Assembly: GCF_000338295.1 (NCBI RefSeq)
Contig: NZ_ANMO01000102.1
Location: 1-56,303 of the forward strand
Source: Rhodopirellula europaea 6C
GTDB taxonomy: Bacteria > Planctomycetota > Planctomycetia > Pirellulales > Pirellulaceae
Length of the DNA: 56,303 bases
Direction of reading: 5' to 3'
Part shown: piece by piece, positions 16,428 through 25,177 of the stretch
How the letters are laid out: every line of letters starts with the position of its first letter
How positions within the stretch are numbered: position 1 is the stretch's first letter
The notes under the pieces: generated by a model
What the model was told of the DNA's origin: nothing
What the model saw: only the letters and a program-made list of their open reading frames with translations
Databases searched by the model: none
Position numbers and translations under genes: made by a program

Positions 16428-18383
16428 ATGTGTCACCGAGGCGGTTCGAAGTGTTTGATCTGGGGTGTGTTGTTGCTGTTTTGCGTTGGCGGACCCAATG
16501 CGGACGCCCAACGAACGAATCAGAGAAACGTCAAGAAGCCAAACGCAAAAACAAAGATTCGGCTCCCTGAAAGCGTTCGCACGAAGAAGCCGGTGGACAT
16601 GGACGTCGCTCCCGTCCGGCAATCCAGTCGCGATGAGATTCGCTACGCGGCAAACGAACTCGATACCTTCATCGAGCGAGAGTTATTGGCCGAAGGAATC
16701 GCCCCTCAAGAATTGGCCAGCGACGAAGTCTTTCTGCGCCGGATTTACCTGGACGTTGCCGGCCGTATTCCAACTCTGCAAGAAGCGGAACAGTTCCTCG
16801 CATCGAAATCAAGTGATCGTCGAGAAGAGCTGATCGATCAATTGCTCTCCAGCCCCGACTACGTCAGCCACACGTACAACTGGTGGGCGGACACGCTGCG
16901 TCTGGTGGATCGCCCTCAACCCAACTTGGTTGCCGATCCATACAACGGATACGTCAAGGAATCGATCGCCGAGAACAAACCGTACGACCAATGGGTCTAC
17001 GAGATGCTGACGGCGGACGGCAAAGTTTGGGACAACCCGGCCGTCGGTTTCCAGCTTCGTGACGATGGAATGCCGCTGCCATATATCGACAATACGGTGC
17101 GAGTTTTCCTGGGCACACAGATCGGATGCGCTCAGTGTCACGATCACCCGTTTGATGAGTGGTCGCAGTACCAGTTCTATCAGTTGGCTGCGTTCACCGC
17201 CGGTACCAGTACCCGCATGCGAAAAGGCGATCCCGGTTATGAAAAGACGAACCCCGCCAACGCCCTCATCAACGAAGGCAAGAAACGATTCGACAAGGGC
17301 CGTGTGCCCGGAGAGTTCCAACGTATCGCTCGAGCGAACACTTACATCGTCAGCGAACGACCTCGACGTTTGCGTTTGCCTCATGACTATGCCTATCGCG
17401 ATGCCAAGCCAAAGGATTTTGTCGAGCCAAAGGTGCTGTGGGGAGAGATCCCATCGTCCGCCGCCAAATCCTCACCCCGTGAGCAATTCGCGGCGTGGGT
17501 AACCAGCCCCGAAAATCCTCGGTTCAGCCAAACGATAGTGAACCGCCTGTGGAAGCGTCTGATGGGAGTTGGCTTTGTCGACCCAGTCGATGACTTTCGG
17601 GATGAGAATCCATGCGTCAACGAAGCCGCGATGGATTACTTGTGCAAAGAGCTGGTTCGCCGCGGTTTTGATTTGAAAGAGCTGACACGCATTGTGCTGT
17701 ACAGCCAAACCTACCAACGCAAAGCCGTCGACTATGACATCACCGACGGTGACTTGTACTACTTCCCCGGACCCACCGTTCGTCGGATGACCGCCGAGCA
17801 GGTTTGGGACTCGATCTTGACGCTGGCGGTCGACAACCCTTGGCCATTTCAGCGTCCAACGGCAGAAGAAATGAAGCCAGTGATGGACCTGGATTTTTCC
17901 AAGGTCGATTTCGCGGAGGTCCAACGACGATCCGCGAAGTTCAAGGAAACTTATTTCGCGTCCGTTTACAAACGGAATCTCAATCAACACGCCTATCAAC
18001 GCAACGTGTTGTGCCGTGCCAGCGAATTGCCAGCACCATTGCCTGCGGATCACTTTCTGCGTCAGTTCGGACAGGGCGACCGAGAGGTCATCAATGGTTC
18101 TCAAGACGAAGCCACCGTGCCGCAAATTTTGGCGATGTTCAACGGTCCAATCACTCACGTGATGCTGGAGCCCGGATCGGCTTTGGTCGACAACGTTTTG
18201 GAAAAGAACAACATCAAGAAACGGATCGATGCCATCTTCCTGAGCGTCTTGACGCGCGAGCCATCGACGGAAGATCGCGTCCTCGCCTCTCGCGAATTAT
18301 CGAGTCAGAACCAGACCGGTGTCGGTTACGGAAACATCATTTGGGCATTGCTCAACACTCGAGAATTCCTGTTCGTCCAGTGA
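16428..18383 (+). CDS. Secreted DUF1549/DUF1553 domain protein
   Basis: The protein has 651 residues with a signal peptide (CLIWGVLLLFCVGGPNADAQ). DUF1549 (about 70-290) contains FLRRIYLDVAGRIPT, WWADTLR, and IGCAQCHDHPFDEWSQ, which includes a CxxCH motif of the kind that can bind haem c. DUF1553 (about 360-640) contains FAAWVTSPENPRFSQTIVNRLWKRL, VDPVDDFRDENPC, LVRRGFDLKELTRIVLYSQTYQR and RRMTAEQVWDSI. The ATG at 16428 is chosen because GGAG lies eight bases upstream; ATGs at 16386 and 16356 lack this. Pairs of DUF1549 and DUF1501 proteins are a planctomycete hallmark. No function is established, though an envelope redox or polymer-degrading role is often guessed. Confidence 0.88.
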   Translation: MCHRGGSKCLIWGVLLLFCVGGPNADAQRTNQRNVKKPNAKTKIRLPESVRTKKPVDMDVAPVRQSSRDEIRYAANELDTFIERELLAEGIAPQELASDEVFLRRIYLDVAGRIPTLQEAEQFLASKSSDRREELIDQLLSSPDYVSHTYNWWADTLRLVDRPQPNLVADPYNGYVKESIAENKPYDQWVYEMLTADGKVWDNPAVGFQLRDDGMPLPYIDNTVRVFLGTQIGCAQCHDHPFDEWSQYQFYQLAAFTAGTSTRMRKGDPGYEKTNPANALINEGKKRFDKGRVPGEFQRIARANTYIVSERPRRLRLPHDYAYRDAKPKDFVEPKVLWGEIPSSAAKSSPREQFAAWVTSPENPRFSQTIVNRLWKRLMGVGFVDPVDDFRDENPCVNEAAMDYLCKELVRRGFDLKELTRIVLYSQTYQRKAVDYDITDGDLYYFPGPTVRRMTAEQVWDSILTLAVDNPWPFQRPTAEEMKPVMDLDFSKVDFAEVQRRSAKFKETYFASVYKRNLNQHAYQRNVLCRASELPAPLPADHFLRQFGQGDREVINGSQDEATVPQILAMFNGPITHVMLEPGSALVDNVLEKNNIKKRIDAIFLSVLTREPSTEDRVLASRELSSQNQTGVGYGNIIWALLNTREFLFVQ

Positions 18384-18469
18384 CGCGGACTGTCACGAAT
18401 TGATGTTTCTTTTCAATCCTCATCCCACTCATCACCCGCGTTGCGGTTCAGCCCCCACGAGATCGAATC

Positions 18470-19777
18470 ATGGCCGGAATTGAATTCACCCTGGAAGATC
18501 GACGACGATTCATCAAACGATTGGCAAAGCAAACACTCGGCGTGTCGTTCGCCGGTGGCATGCTAGGTGGACCGTGGTGGGATGAGTTGTCGCCTCAAAA
18601 CCGTGCACATGCGGCATCGGCATCCGCCAAGAAAGCCAAGCACATCATCTATCTGTTCATGGATGGTGCGATGTCACACTTGGATACCTTTGATCCGAAA
18701 GAAGGCGTGGAGGAGGCGGGGGAGACGAAACCGATCTCAACGCGAGTGCCCGGCATTCAGTTTGGCGACCGATTTCCAAAGCTGTCGTACCTAGCAGGTG
18801 CAATCGCGACGGTTCGGTCCTTGTCGACAGAAACCGGGGCTCACGAACAAGGCCGCTATTTGATGCGGACCGCGTACAAGCAAATCAATTCCATTCAGCA
18901 TCCCGGTATGGGAGCGTGGATGGTCGATCGACAAGGTCGCGCAAACAGAGAACTGCCGGGCAACTTTTTGATCGGCAGCGGCAACCGGCATCCGGGAGCC
19001 GGCTTCTTACCGCCGGCGCTCTCGCCCGTCCCGATTGCGAATGCAAACTCTGGTTTGCAAAACATCAAATTGCCAAAGTATCTGGATGAGAAACTGTTTT
19101 ACCGACGATTGGCTTTGGCCAACCGATTCGACAAATCGTTTCAGTCACAGCGCACGAACAACGACGTCGAAGCCTACAACCAGCTTTACCTGGAGACTCG
19201 CAAGCTGATGGGAAGCGAGCATTTGAAGGTCTTCGATTTGAACGAAGAAGATGCAAAGATCCGCGATGCCTATGGTCGCAATTCGTTTGGCCAAGGTTGC
19301 TTGCTCGCACGCCGTTTGGTGGAATCGGGAGCTCGGTTTGTCGAGGTCAATTTCGGTGGATGGGACATGCACCAAGACCTCTATTCTCGTTTGGACGAGA
19401 AGGCGACCCAGGTCGATGACGGGATGGGCTTTTTGCTTCGCGACCTTCACTCGAAGGGATTGCTGGATGAAACGCTCGTGGTTTTAACGACCGAGTTTGG
19501 GCGAAAGCCCAAGATCAATGCGAATGCGGGTCGGGATCACCATCCCGGAGTGTTCTGCAGCTTGTTGGCAGGTGCCGGAATCAAGGGTGGCCAAGTGTTG
19601 GGGGCATCGGATAAGCACGGCAGCTATGTCGATGAATACCCGGTCAGCGTTTCATCGTTCAACAAAACCATCGCTGCGGCGGCCGGATTGCCGTTGGACG
19701 AGGAGTTCTTCGCGCCCAACGGACGTCCCTTTAAGATCGGGGGCGACGACGATCCCATCCCCGAACTTCTTGCCTGA
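18470..19777 (+). CDS. DUF1501 family protein, probable Tat export, alkaline-phosphatase-superfamily fold
   Basis: The protein has 435 residues. The N terminus has DRRRFIKRLAKQTLG, close to a twin-arginine motif, followed by a weakly hydrophobic stretch and AHAAS. The body matches DUF1501, a relative of sulfatases and alkaline phosphatases: IIYLFMDGAMSHLDTFDPK (first metal site), THE-like STETGAHEQGRY, GWDMHQDLY, LVVLTTEFGRKPKINANAGRDHHPGVF (second metal site, with the GRDHH typical of the family). It starts 86 bases after the DUF1549 gene and is followed at 12 bases by a transporter gene. The partner relation with the DUF1549 protein is established by recurrent pairing in planctomycetes; the reaction is unknown. 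Confidence 0.88.
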   Translation: MAGIEFTLEDRRRFIKRLAKQTLGVSFAGGMLGGPWWDELSPQNRAHAASASAKKAKHIIYLFMDGAMSHLDTFDPKEGVEEAGETKPISTRVPGIQFGDRFPKLSYLAGAIATVRSLSTETGAHEQGRYLMRTAYKQINSIQHPGMGAWMVDRQGRANRELPGNFLIGSGNRHPGAGFLPPALSPVPIANANSGLQNIKLPKYLDEKLFYRRLALANRFDKSFQSQRTNNDVEAYNQLYLETRKLMGSEHLKVFDLNEEDAKIRDAYGRNSFGQGCLLARRLVESGARFVEVNFGGWDMHQDLYSRLDEKATQVDDGMGFLLRDLHSKGLLDETLVVLTTEFGRKPKINANAGRDHHPGVFCSLLAGAGIKGGQVLGASDKHGSYVDEYPVSVSSFNKTIAAAAGLPLDEEFFAPNGRPFKIGGDDDPIPELLA

Positions 19778-19789
19778 TGTAAGCTCCCA

Positions 19790-20839
19790 TTGTCAGAAAC
19801 AGCTCAGTTGGTCTCGCATCGTCGTGCTGTTCTGGCGTTGGTCGTTGTCAACGTTCTCTGGGGATCTTCTTTTCCCTTCATGAAGACGTTGAATCTTCTC
19901 GCTGACGAACACTTTGGTGTGGATGAGCACACGGCCTCTGGAGCTTTTCGGGCGGCGGCATCTGCGTGGATGATCGGTTTGCGATTTACATTGGCCTTCG
20001 CGATGTTCGCGATCTGTTGCCGGGGCGTGATGAGACGCGTTCGCTGGCCGCACTTCCTCGCCGGAGTCGCGATCGGTTGCTTGTTCGTCATCGGCATGGT
20101 TTTGCAAGTAGCCGGGCTATCGACCATTCCCGCATCTCGCAGCGGGTTCCTGACCAGCCTCGCTGTGGTTTGGACGCCCGTACTCGCAACGCTTTTTGAA
20201 CGACAACGTCCACGAGTAATCGTTTTGCTCGCCGCCGGAGTTTCCTTGTTCGGTGTGGCGATTCTGACTGGATTGCTGCAGTGGGCCGACGGCGGCCTGC
20301 GTTTCGCACCCGATGGACTTGGGCAATGGAAAACTGGCGACACGCTGACGCTGCTGGCGGTGCTGTTCTTCAGCGGCCAGATCGTTGCGGTCGATTGGTT
20401 TGGAAAACGGTTGGATTCGCTCGCATTCACACCATCCATGTTCGGAACCACCGCCGTGTTGGCGTTGCTGTTCTTCGTGCTGATCCAGCCCAGCATCCCT
20501 GAGTTATCGGCAATCGATTCGGCTAGCGCGGGATGGTACGCATTGACGATTCAGCCGAGGTTCTACGTTCTGATCGTGTTGCTTTCGATCTTTCCGTCGT
20601 TGGTCGCGTTCTCGCTGATGAATCGATTTCAACCTAGCGTGTCACCGACGCAAGCATCGGTGCTCTACACCCTGGAGCCTCTGATGGCGTCCACCTGGGC
20701 CATGTTCGTTCCCGGGCTGCTCAGTGTTTGGTGTGCCGTCCAGTACGCAAACGAAACGTTGACCTTTGAACTCGTGCTCGGCGGAACCATCCTGATCCTC
20801 GCCAACCTGCTGGCACTCTGGCCATCAAAGGAAGCGTGA
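19790..20839 (+). CDS. EamA (drug/metabolite transporter) family membrane protein
   Basis: The protein has 349 residues with about ten hydrophobic segments arranged as two halves. The N-terminal AVLALVVVNVLWGSSFPFMKTL is the usual first EamA helix (V/NxxWGSSF), and PxxxGFLTSLAVVWTPVLATLFERQRP closes the first half. The second half ends with ASVLYTLEPLMASTWAMFVPG, the typical EamA glutamate-proline helix. These exporters move small metabolites; the substrate is unknown. The start is a TTG 12 bases after the DUF1501 stop, because the first ATG would remove helix 1. It is probably the last gene of the DUF1549/DUF1501 unit. Confidence 0.85.
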   Translation: MSETAQLVSHRRAVLALVVVNVLWGSSFPFMKTLNLLADEHFGVDEHTASGAFRAAASAWMIGLRFTLAFAMFAICCRGVMRRVRWPHFLAGVAIGCLFVIGMVLQVAGLSTIPASRSGFLTSLAVVWTPVLATLFERQRPRVIVLLAAGVSLFGVAILTGLLQWADGGLRFAPDGLGQWKTGDTLTLLAVLFFSGQIVAVDWFGKRLDSLAFTPSMFGTTAVLALLFFVLIQPSIPELSAIDSASAGWYALTIQPRFYVLIVLLSIFPSLVAFSLMNRFQPSVSPTQASVLYTLEPLMASTWAMFVPGLLSVWCAVQYANETLTFELVLGGTILILANLLALWPSKEA

Positions 20840-21486
20840 TGAATACGCGAGAACTGTCCTAAACGGTTCCGTCACGTGGCCGTCCGAACCGAAGCTTCAC
20901 AGTCCCGGCAAGGGCTCTGTCACCACTCCCGTAACCAAGAACGCAACTTCAAACCTCTTGCCTTGGGAAACCGATGCTCTTGCATCGGAATGTCTTTTCA
21001 CTAATAGAGACTCCCCAGAAATTGCTAGCACCGCCCCCGTTGGGGCTTTGCAATCTTGGTGCCGTCACAACCCAGGGCCTTGCCCTGAGCTGGCATAGGG
21101 TTGCCCCGTTGGGGCGAAGTCGTGGAACAAAACCTACGCAGCCCAAAGCAGCGTCCAACCCAAAGATTGAGCAACCAGCCTCATCACCACACAACTCATT
21201 TTCTAACCTCACATCTTCGAATCGATTCACGGCTGCCCTCACTCCGTGACCACGCGAGATAATGTGACGCGACAGAACCGTGCTGCGCTGACATCCTTCA
21301 GCGAGCCGCAAAGGGGGCACCCTGACGCAGGGAATTCGATGGGCATTTTGGCTGCGAGATTGAACGCACCGGCGGACGCGAGTGTTCTTCCGCAGCCCCT
21401 TCGGATGTGTAATCTTGGTGCCCCGTCCTCGGGATGACGATCCTGGCGGTCACCGAACCGAACGCACCTTCCCTGCCGAAACCAAC
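20840..21486. other. 647-base spacer with repeat-like, hairpin-rich DNA
   Basis: No convincing gene was found. The segment holds the cluster of three GC-rich hairpins at 21033-21115. A second block at about 21299-21445 repeats the phrase AATCTTGGTGCC seen at 21051-21062 in a similar setting. This looks like dispersed non-coding repeat material; short open frames here are probably incidental. Confidence 0.5.
21033..21115. repeat. Cluster of three small GC-rich hairpins
   Basis: Three palindromes lie within 83 bases: GCCCC/GGGGC at 21033-21046, CAGGGC/GCCCTG around CTT at 21073-21087, and GCCCC/GGGGC around GTT at 21103-21115. The outer two share the direct repeat CCCGTTGGGGC. The order suggests a dispersed palindromic element; only one full copy is in the window. 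Confidence 0.5.
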
Positions 21487-22296
21487 ATGTCTCACGAATC
21501 AGCCGATGCCCAGAGTTCAGCTGCACGTTCCACCGAACCCAATCTCGATTCGACGAAATTTGCCGAGGTGACATCAGGGGTCTATCGTCGCTTTGATGCG
21601 GAATCGGTCTGGATGGCGTTGCGTTATGCGGTCGGGCAACGATTGTTCGATGAGAACCCGACGATCATGTTGATGTTCGTGCGAATTGCGGAGATCTATC
21701 CGGAGGCTCATGCACGATTGCAGGAGATCCGGTCCCAGGAATCCGGTCCGTTGCGTCAAGCGATTGACTTGATTGTCGATCCCCCCAGCGAGCTTCGTGA
21801 AGCGAAGTACCTGCCCGATTCGATTCAGTCGCCCGGTGAGATGGATCTGTGTTGGGCGGAATTTCTAGTGACCGGGAAAACGGAAGTCATCGAGAAGATT
21901 GTTGCAGTGCTGGACCGTGACGACCGGACTCGTGAATTCCTCAATGAAACGCTCTCCAGCGACGCGACTGATTTTCAATTGTCCGATGCGGAGCGCACTG
22001 AGCTTCAACAATTCGGAATCGGAATCGGAAAGTTGTCGGAAGATGACTGCTGGGAGGTCATGACGCCAGGTGATTGCGATCTGTTTCTATGGCTGGCGAT
22101 CAAAGACCAAAATGAAACCTGTTCGCGAATTTTGCAAGCCATGGACGAACCACTGAAACTGCACTTGGCGAGCAAGGGAGCCGCGTTATGGTCACTTCAG
22201 GCGAATGCTACGCAGCACGGGACAATTCGCTTGCTTTGTGAGCAGGCAAGCAAGCAACCTGGTGGCTTCGGGCGAAAACTTCTAGTCATCGCCTAA
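21487..22296 (+). CDS. Conserved-looking hypothetical protein
   Basis: I do not recognise this 269-residue protein. It is acidic, probably cytoplasmic (no signal peptide or membrane span) and predicted mostly helical, with a Ser/Ala-rich first 20 residues. The segment AVGQRLFDENPTIMLMFVRIAEIYPEAHARL looks like a helical repeat of the TPR/HEAT kind, but no repeat period is clear. The ATG at 21487 is the best start; the frame opens earlier, but through the repeat-like spacer. Its end overlaps the end of the convergent gene by 15 bases, an unusually tight convergent arrangement. Confidence 0.6.
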   Translation: MSHESADAQSSAARSTEPNLDSTKFAEVTSGVYRRFDAESVWMALRYAVGQRLFDENPTIMLMFVRIAEIYPEAHARLQEIRSQESGPLRQAIDLIVDPPSELREAKYLPDSIQSPGEMDLCWAEFLVTGKTEVIEKIVAVLDRDDRTREFLNETLSSDATDFQLSDAERTELQQFGIGIGKLSEDDCWEVMTPGDCDLFLWLAIKDQNETCSRILQAMDEPLKLHLASKGAALWSLQANATQHGTIRLLCEQASKQPGGFGRKLLVIA

Positions 22297-23313
22297 TATT
22301 GATTCGAACTCACGGGGGATCTCACCGCCGTCGCCGGTTGCCCGGAACATCCCCCCATCAATGTTATCTGAAATCACAGCACCCTCCGGAAAGACAATCG
22401 AGACGTCGTTGGGATCGACCGTTCCGACCACGTATTCGAGGATGCTGGTTGTAAACACATTGACGGTTGGAGTCCCGTAGCGATTATTCATCGATTTAGA
22501 ACGCGTCGTGTCATCAACCGTTTCCAAAAGCACTCGACCATCCAAGCTGCTGTCTTCGTAGGAAAAAACGACGGACCTTTCAAGTATCGGCTCAATCGCG
22601 CCATCCGCAATGATCTCACGACGGTCTTCCACCAGGCGGAAACCGAGCTTCTCGGAGAATCTTAGGACGCGAGTCCCAATTCTTTCATTGGATGATTCAT
22701 TGTGTATCGGAAGCGTTAAGGAAGGATGTTCTTTCTCTCCCTTGGAGCTCAGCTGCCAATCGCTTTTCGAACTCAATATTGAGGAAAGAAACGTCTGACC
22801 ATTCGCGTCTTCCATTCCAAAAAAGTAATATCCAATCCGAAAGAGACGTTCAGACCCATTTCGCCCTTTGTGAATCCGACCATAGGTAGTCGCGGTCGGA
22901 CCAGCAACTGGGTCATAAACCTTTGACTTGTCATCGCTGCCGTCGTACTCCAAGACCGAATGAAACAGTTGTTCTCCTGCATTCGCGTCTTGACCCTCCG
23001 TCGCGATCACCTCCAAACGAAATGAGTCATCCAACACGTGTGCCGTATACGCGTATCGCTTATCGAATTTCAACAAGCTGCCGACCGTCCCCGATTCATC
23101 CTCGAAGAACGCATTTGTAGCAGTTGCCTTAACTTGCACGTTCTTCGGAACCGAGCACTGTTGCTTCAACTTCCCAGCAATGAAACTAACCGACCAGCCT
23201 AGCGTCGGCGACGACGTACTGGCTGGGGGAACACTTTCGGCTTCATCAGCACCTGCAATAGGAAGAGCGGAAAGACAGATCAGGCAACAAGCCAGCAGGC
23301 GTCTATTTGACAT
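22282..23313 (-). CDS. Secreted hypothetical protein
   Basis: I do not recognise this 343-residue protein. The first 22 residues (RRLLACCLICLSALPIAGA) form a signal peptide, possibly of lipoprotein type, although the cysteines lie within the hydrophobic core. The rest alternates short polar and beta-prone stretches, consistent with a beta-rich extracellular domain. Codon choice appears less GC-biased than in neighbouring genes, with more A/T third positions by eye, which may indicate a later arrival or low expression. Its 3' end overlaps the convergent unknown gene by 15 bases. No functional prediction is possible. Confidence 0.65.
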   Translation of the reverse strand: MSNRRLLACCLICLSALPIAGADEAESVPPASTSSPTLGWSVSFIAGKLKQQCSVPKNVQVKATATNAFFEDESGTVGSLLKFDKRYAYTAHVLDDSFRLEVIATEGQDANAGEQLFHSVLEYDGSDDKSKVYDPVAGPTATTYGRIHKGRNGSERLFRIGYYFFGMEDANGQTFLSSILSSKSDWQLSSKGEKEHPSLTLPIHNESSNERIGTRVLRFSEKLGFRLVEDRREIIADGAIEPILERSVVFSYEDSSLDGRVLLETVDDTTRSKSMNNRYGTPTVNVFTTSILEYVVGTVDPNDVSIVFPEGAVISDNIDGGMFRATGDGGEIPREFESILGDD

Positions 23314-23661
23314 TGCAACGGTACTATTTCGAGTTCGAGCAACTGTGATGAGCAGGAACTCGTTACGTGAGTCAAATAAGGGCGGTTCGTTGCCTCGGCT
23401 TGCGTCGCCATCGTACTGCCGGAAACAGGTCGCGTTTGCCTGCGAGTTATTTACCCCTGTTAGAGTCGCCGAAAAGTTTCAAAGGGAGGCAATTGACTAT
23501 TGGCAGAACCGCGGGAGTTGCTTCGTTAGTGGCATCGTCGCCGGGTGCGATTGAGGCGGTTCTTTCTTTGGTGGAACCGCCCCTGAAACGTTTTCGATTC
23601 AGAGGCGGTAGGTTGTCTGCTTTGCCGTAAGACGCCAAGCAGCTTTTGGTAATCCGTCTCT
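23314..23661. other. 348-base spacer between the sulfatase end and the secreted hypothetical protein start
   Basis: It should contain the promoter of the gene starting at 23313, on the minus strand. The hairpin at 23555-23581 is the only clear structure. Small open frames on both strands have no family resemblance. Confidence 0.4.
23555..23581 (-). terminator. Hairpin downstream of the sulfatase gene
   Basis: A perfect 8-bp stem GGCGGTTC/GAACCGCC with an 11-base loop lies 80 bases beyond the sulfatase stop on its own strand. No T run follows. It may terminate the sulfatase transcript or simply be a repeat. Confidence 0.4.
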
Positions 23662-25095
23662 TTAGGAGCCGATCAGTTCGCCGGAAAGTTCAAGGTTGTC
23701 GCCGAGTTCTTTTTGCAAACTTTGCAGTTGCTCGAAGAGGTGTTTGACGATCGGTTGCATGGCGGGATTGGTGGCCAGGTCGGTTTGCTCGCCGGGATCG
23801 TTTTGCATGTCAAACAGTTCTACCGTTTGGGCTTTGGGGAACACGATGAGTTTGTGCTCGGGTGTGCGAATGCTGCGTTGCAGATTCAGGTAGGCGCCGT
23901 AGATGGCTGGGTACGGTGTCACGCCTCCGTCCATCAATGGAAGCACGCTGTGGAAGTCAACGTGATCGGGTTTCTCGATCTTTGCTAGTTGCAATGTTGT
24001 TGGCATCACGTCTTGCAGGTAGATCGGTTCTTCAATTCGTACGCCCGCTTTAACGCCAGGGCCTTTGACGAGAAACGGCACGCGAACGCTGTGGTCGTAC
24101 GGGTTCTGCTTTCCGAGAAGACCATGTTGGCCGACTGCGAGGCCATGATCAGCAGTGAAGAAAATCCATGTGTTGTCGGCTTCTCCGGATGCTTCGACCG
24201 AATCGAGGATGCGGCCGATCATCGCGTCCATGTGCGTTAGCAACGCGTAGTACTCGCGACGATGAACTCGAACGGCGTATTCGGTTCGTGGAAACGGCGC
24301 CAGACGCTCATCCCGAAGTTTGCGTCCACATCCAATTTCTTCCGCATAGGGATGCAGTGGCTGGTAGTTTGCAGGAACCAAGATGTTTTCCGCAGGGTAT
24401 TTGTCGAGGTATTCCTGCGGAGCCTGGCGGGGGTCATGAGTGGCGTTGAAGGCCAAGTACATGAACGCAGGTTGGTCGTGCTTGGCCGCGTCGGCGAAGA
24501 AGTCATCGGAGTGGTTGGCGATGACCTCGCTCCAGTGCGTGCCGCCTTCCCAGAATCCGCCCCACTTGGGATCTGATGGCGACCACGGATCGGGTTGGCC
24601 CTCAATCGGCCGGTTGTAGCCTTCCGGGAAATCTTTGGGCATGCCGGGGCGGGTATCTCGAACGACGTCAAATGACTTCTCGGCGTTTGCCCGGCAGTGC
24701 CACTTACCAGTCATGTAGGTACGGTAGCCGGCGGACTTCATCATCTCGCCCCACCAGCGTCCTTCCTGACGTTCCTGTTCGGATTGGTTGTAGATTTCCT
24801 GTGCTTGCCAAACAAAACGTCCCGAGTTCAGCATCGTGCGGCTGGCTAGGCAAACGGCACCGCTCCAAGAGCCCATGTTGTAGGCGTGATTGAACGACGT
24901 GCCTTCGCGAGCGAGGCGATCGAGGTTGGGAGTCTCAACCTCTTCATTGCCAAGTTCCGCGATGGAATCAAAGCAAAGGTCATCTGCGAAAATGAAGATG
25001 ATGTTGGGGCGTTCGTCCGCGAAAGATTGAGCCGCGGAGAGGTTCAGGAAAAGCGTGCCTAGAGCGAGGCACGCTGCGATCATTGAGCGAGGCAT
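23662..25095 (-). CDS. Secreted type I sulfatase (variant CxAxR active-site motif)
   Basis: The protein has 477 residues with a signal peptide (about 1-27). The N-terminal metal site is RPNIIFIFADDLCFDS, and the formylglycine segment is VCLASRTMLNSGR, in which the Cys is the residue oxidised to formylglycine. The usual Pro at +2 is Ala, a variant tolerated in some type I sulfatases. YMTGKWHC holds the Lys/His pair, HDPRQAPQ follows, and TADHGLAVGQHGLLGKQNPYDHSVRVPF is the second metal site. The substrate is probably a sulfated polysaccharide or small ester from algae, but the subfamily cannot be fixed by eye. The ATG at 25095 was chosen over a TTG six bases earlier. Confidence 0.9.
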   Translation of the reverse strand: MPRSMIAACLALGTLFLNLSAAQSFADERPNIIFIFADDLCFDSIAELGNEEVETPNLDRLAREGTSFNHAYNMGSWSGAVCLASRTMLNSGRFVWQAQEIYNQSEQERQEGRWWGEMMKSAGYRTYMTGKWHCRANAEKSFDVVRDTRPGMPKDFPEGYNRPIEGQPDPWSPSDPKWGGFWEGGTHWSEVIANHSDDFFADAAKHDQPAFMYLAFNATHDPRQAPQEYLDKYPAENILVPANYQPLHPYAEEIGCGRKLRDERLAPFPRTEYAVRVHRREYYALLTHMDAMIGRILDSVEASGEADNTWIFFTADHGLAVGQHGLLGKQNPYDHSVRVPFLVKGPGVKAGVRIEEPIYLQDVMPTTLQLAKIEKPDHVDFHSVLPLMDGGVTPYPAIYGAYLNLQRSIRTPEHKLIVFPKAQTVELFDMQNDPGEQTDLATNPAMQPIVKHLFEQLQSLQKELGDNLELSGELIGS

Positions 25096-25177
25096 GAGCA
25101 AGAAAGCTAGGTGGGAGGTGGGGAAGAAGCCTCCCAGTCTAGCTCAATGAATTTGCTTTGGGGGAACTCGATGGAGT

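Noticed and set aside
16173-16622. A 150-residue N-terminal extension of the DUF6807 protein.
   Set aside because: It overlaps the divergent DUF1549 gene and would bury the signal peptide inside the protein.
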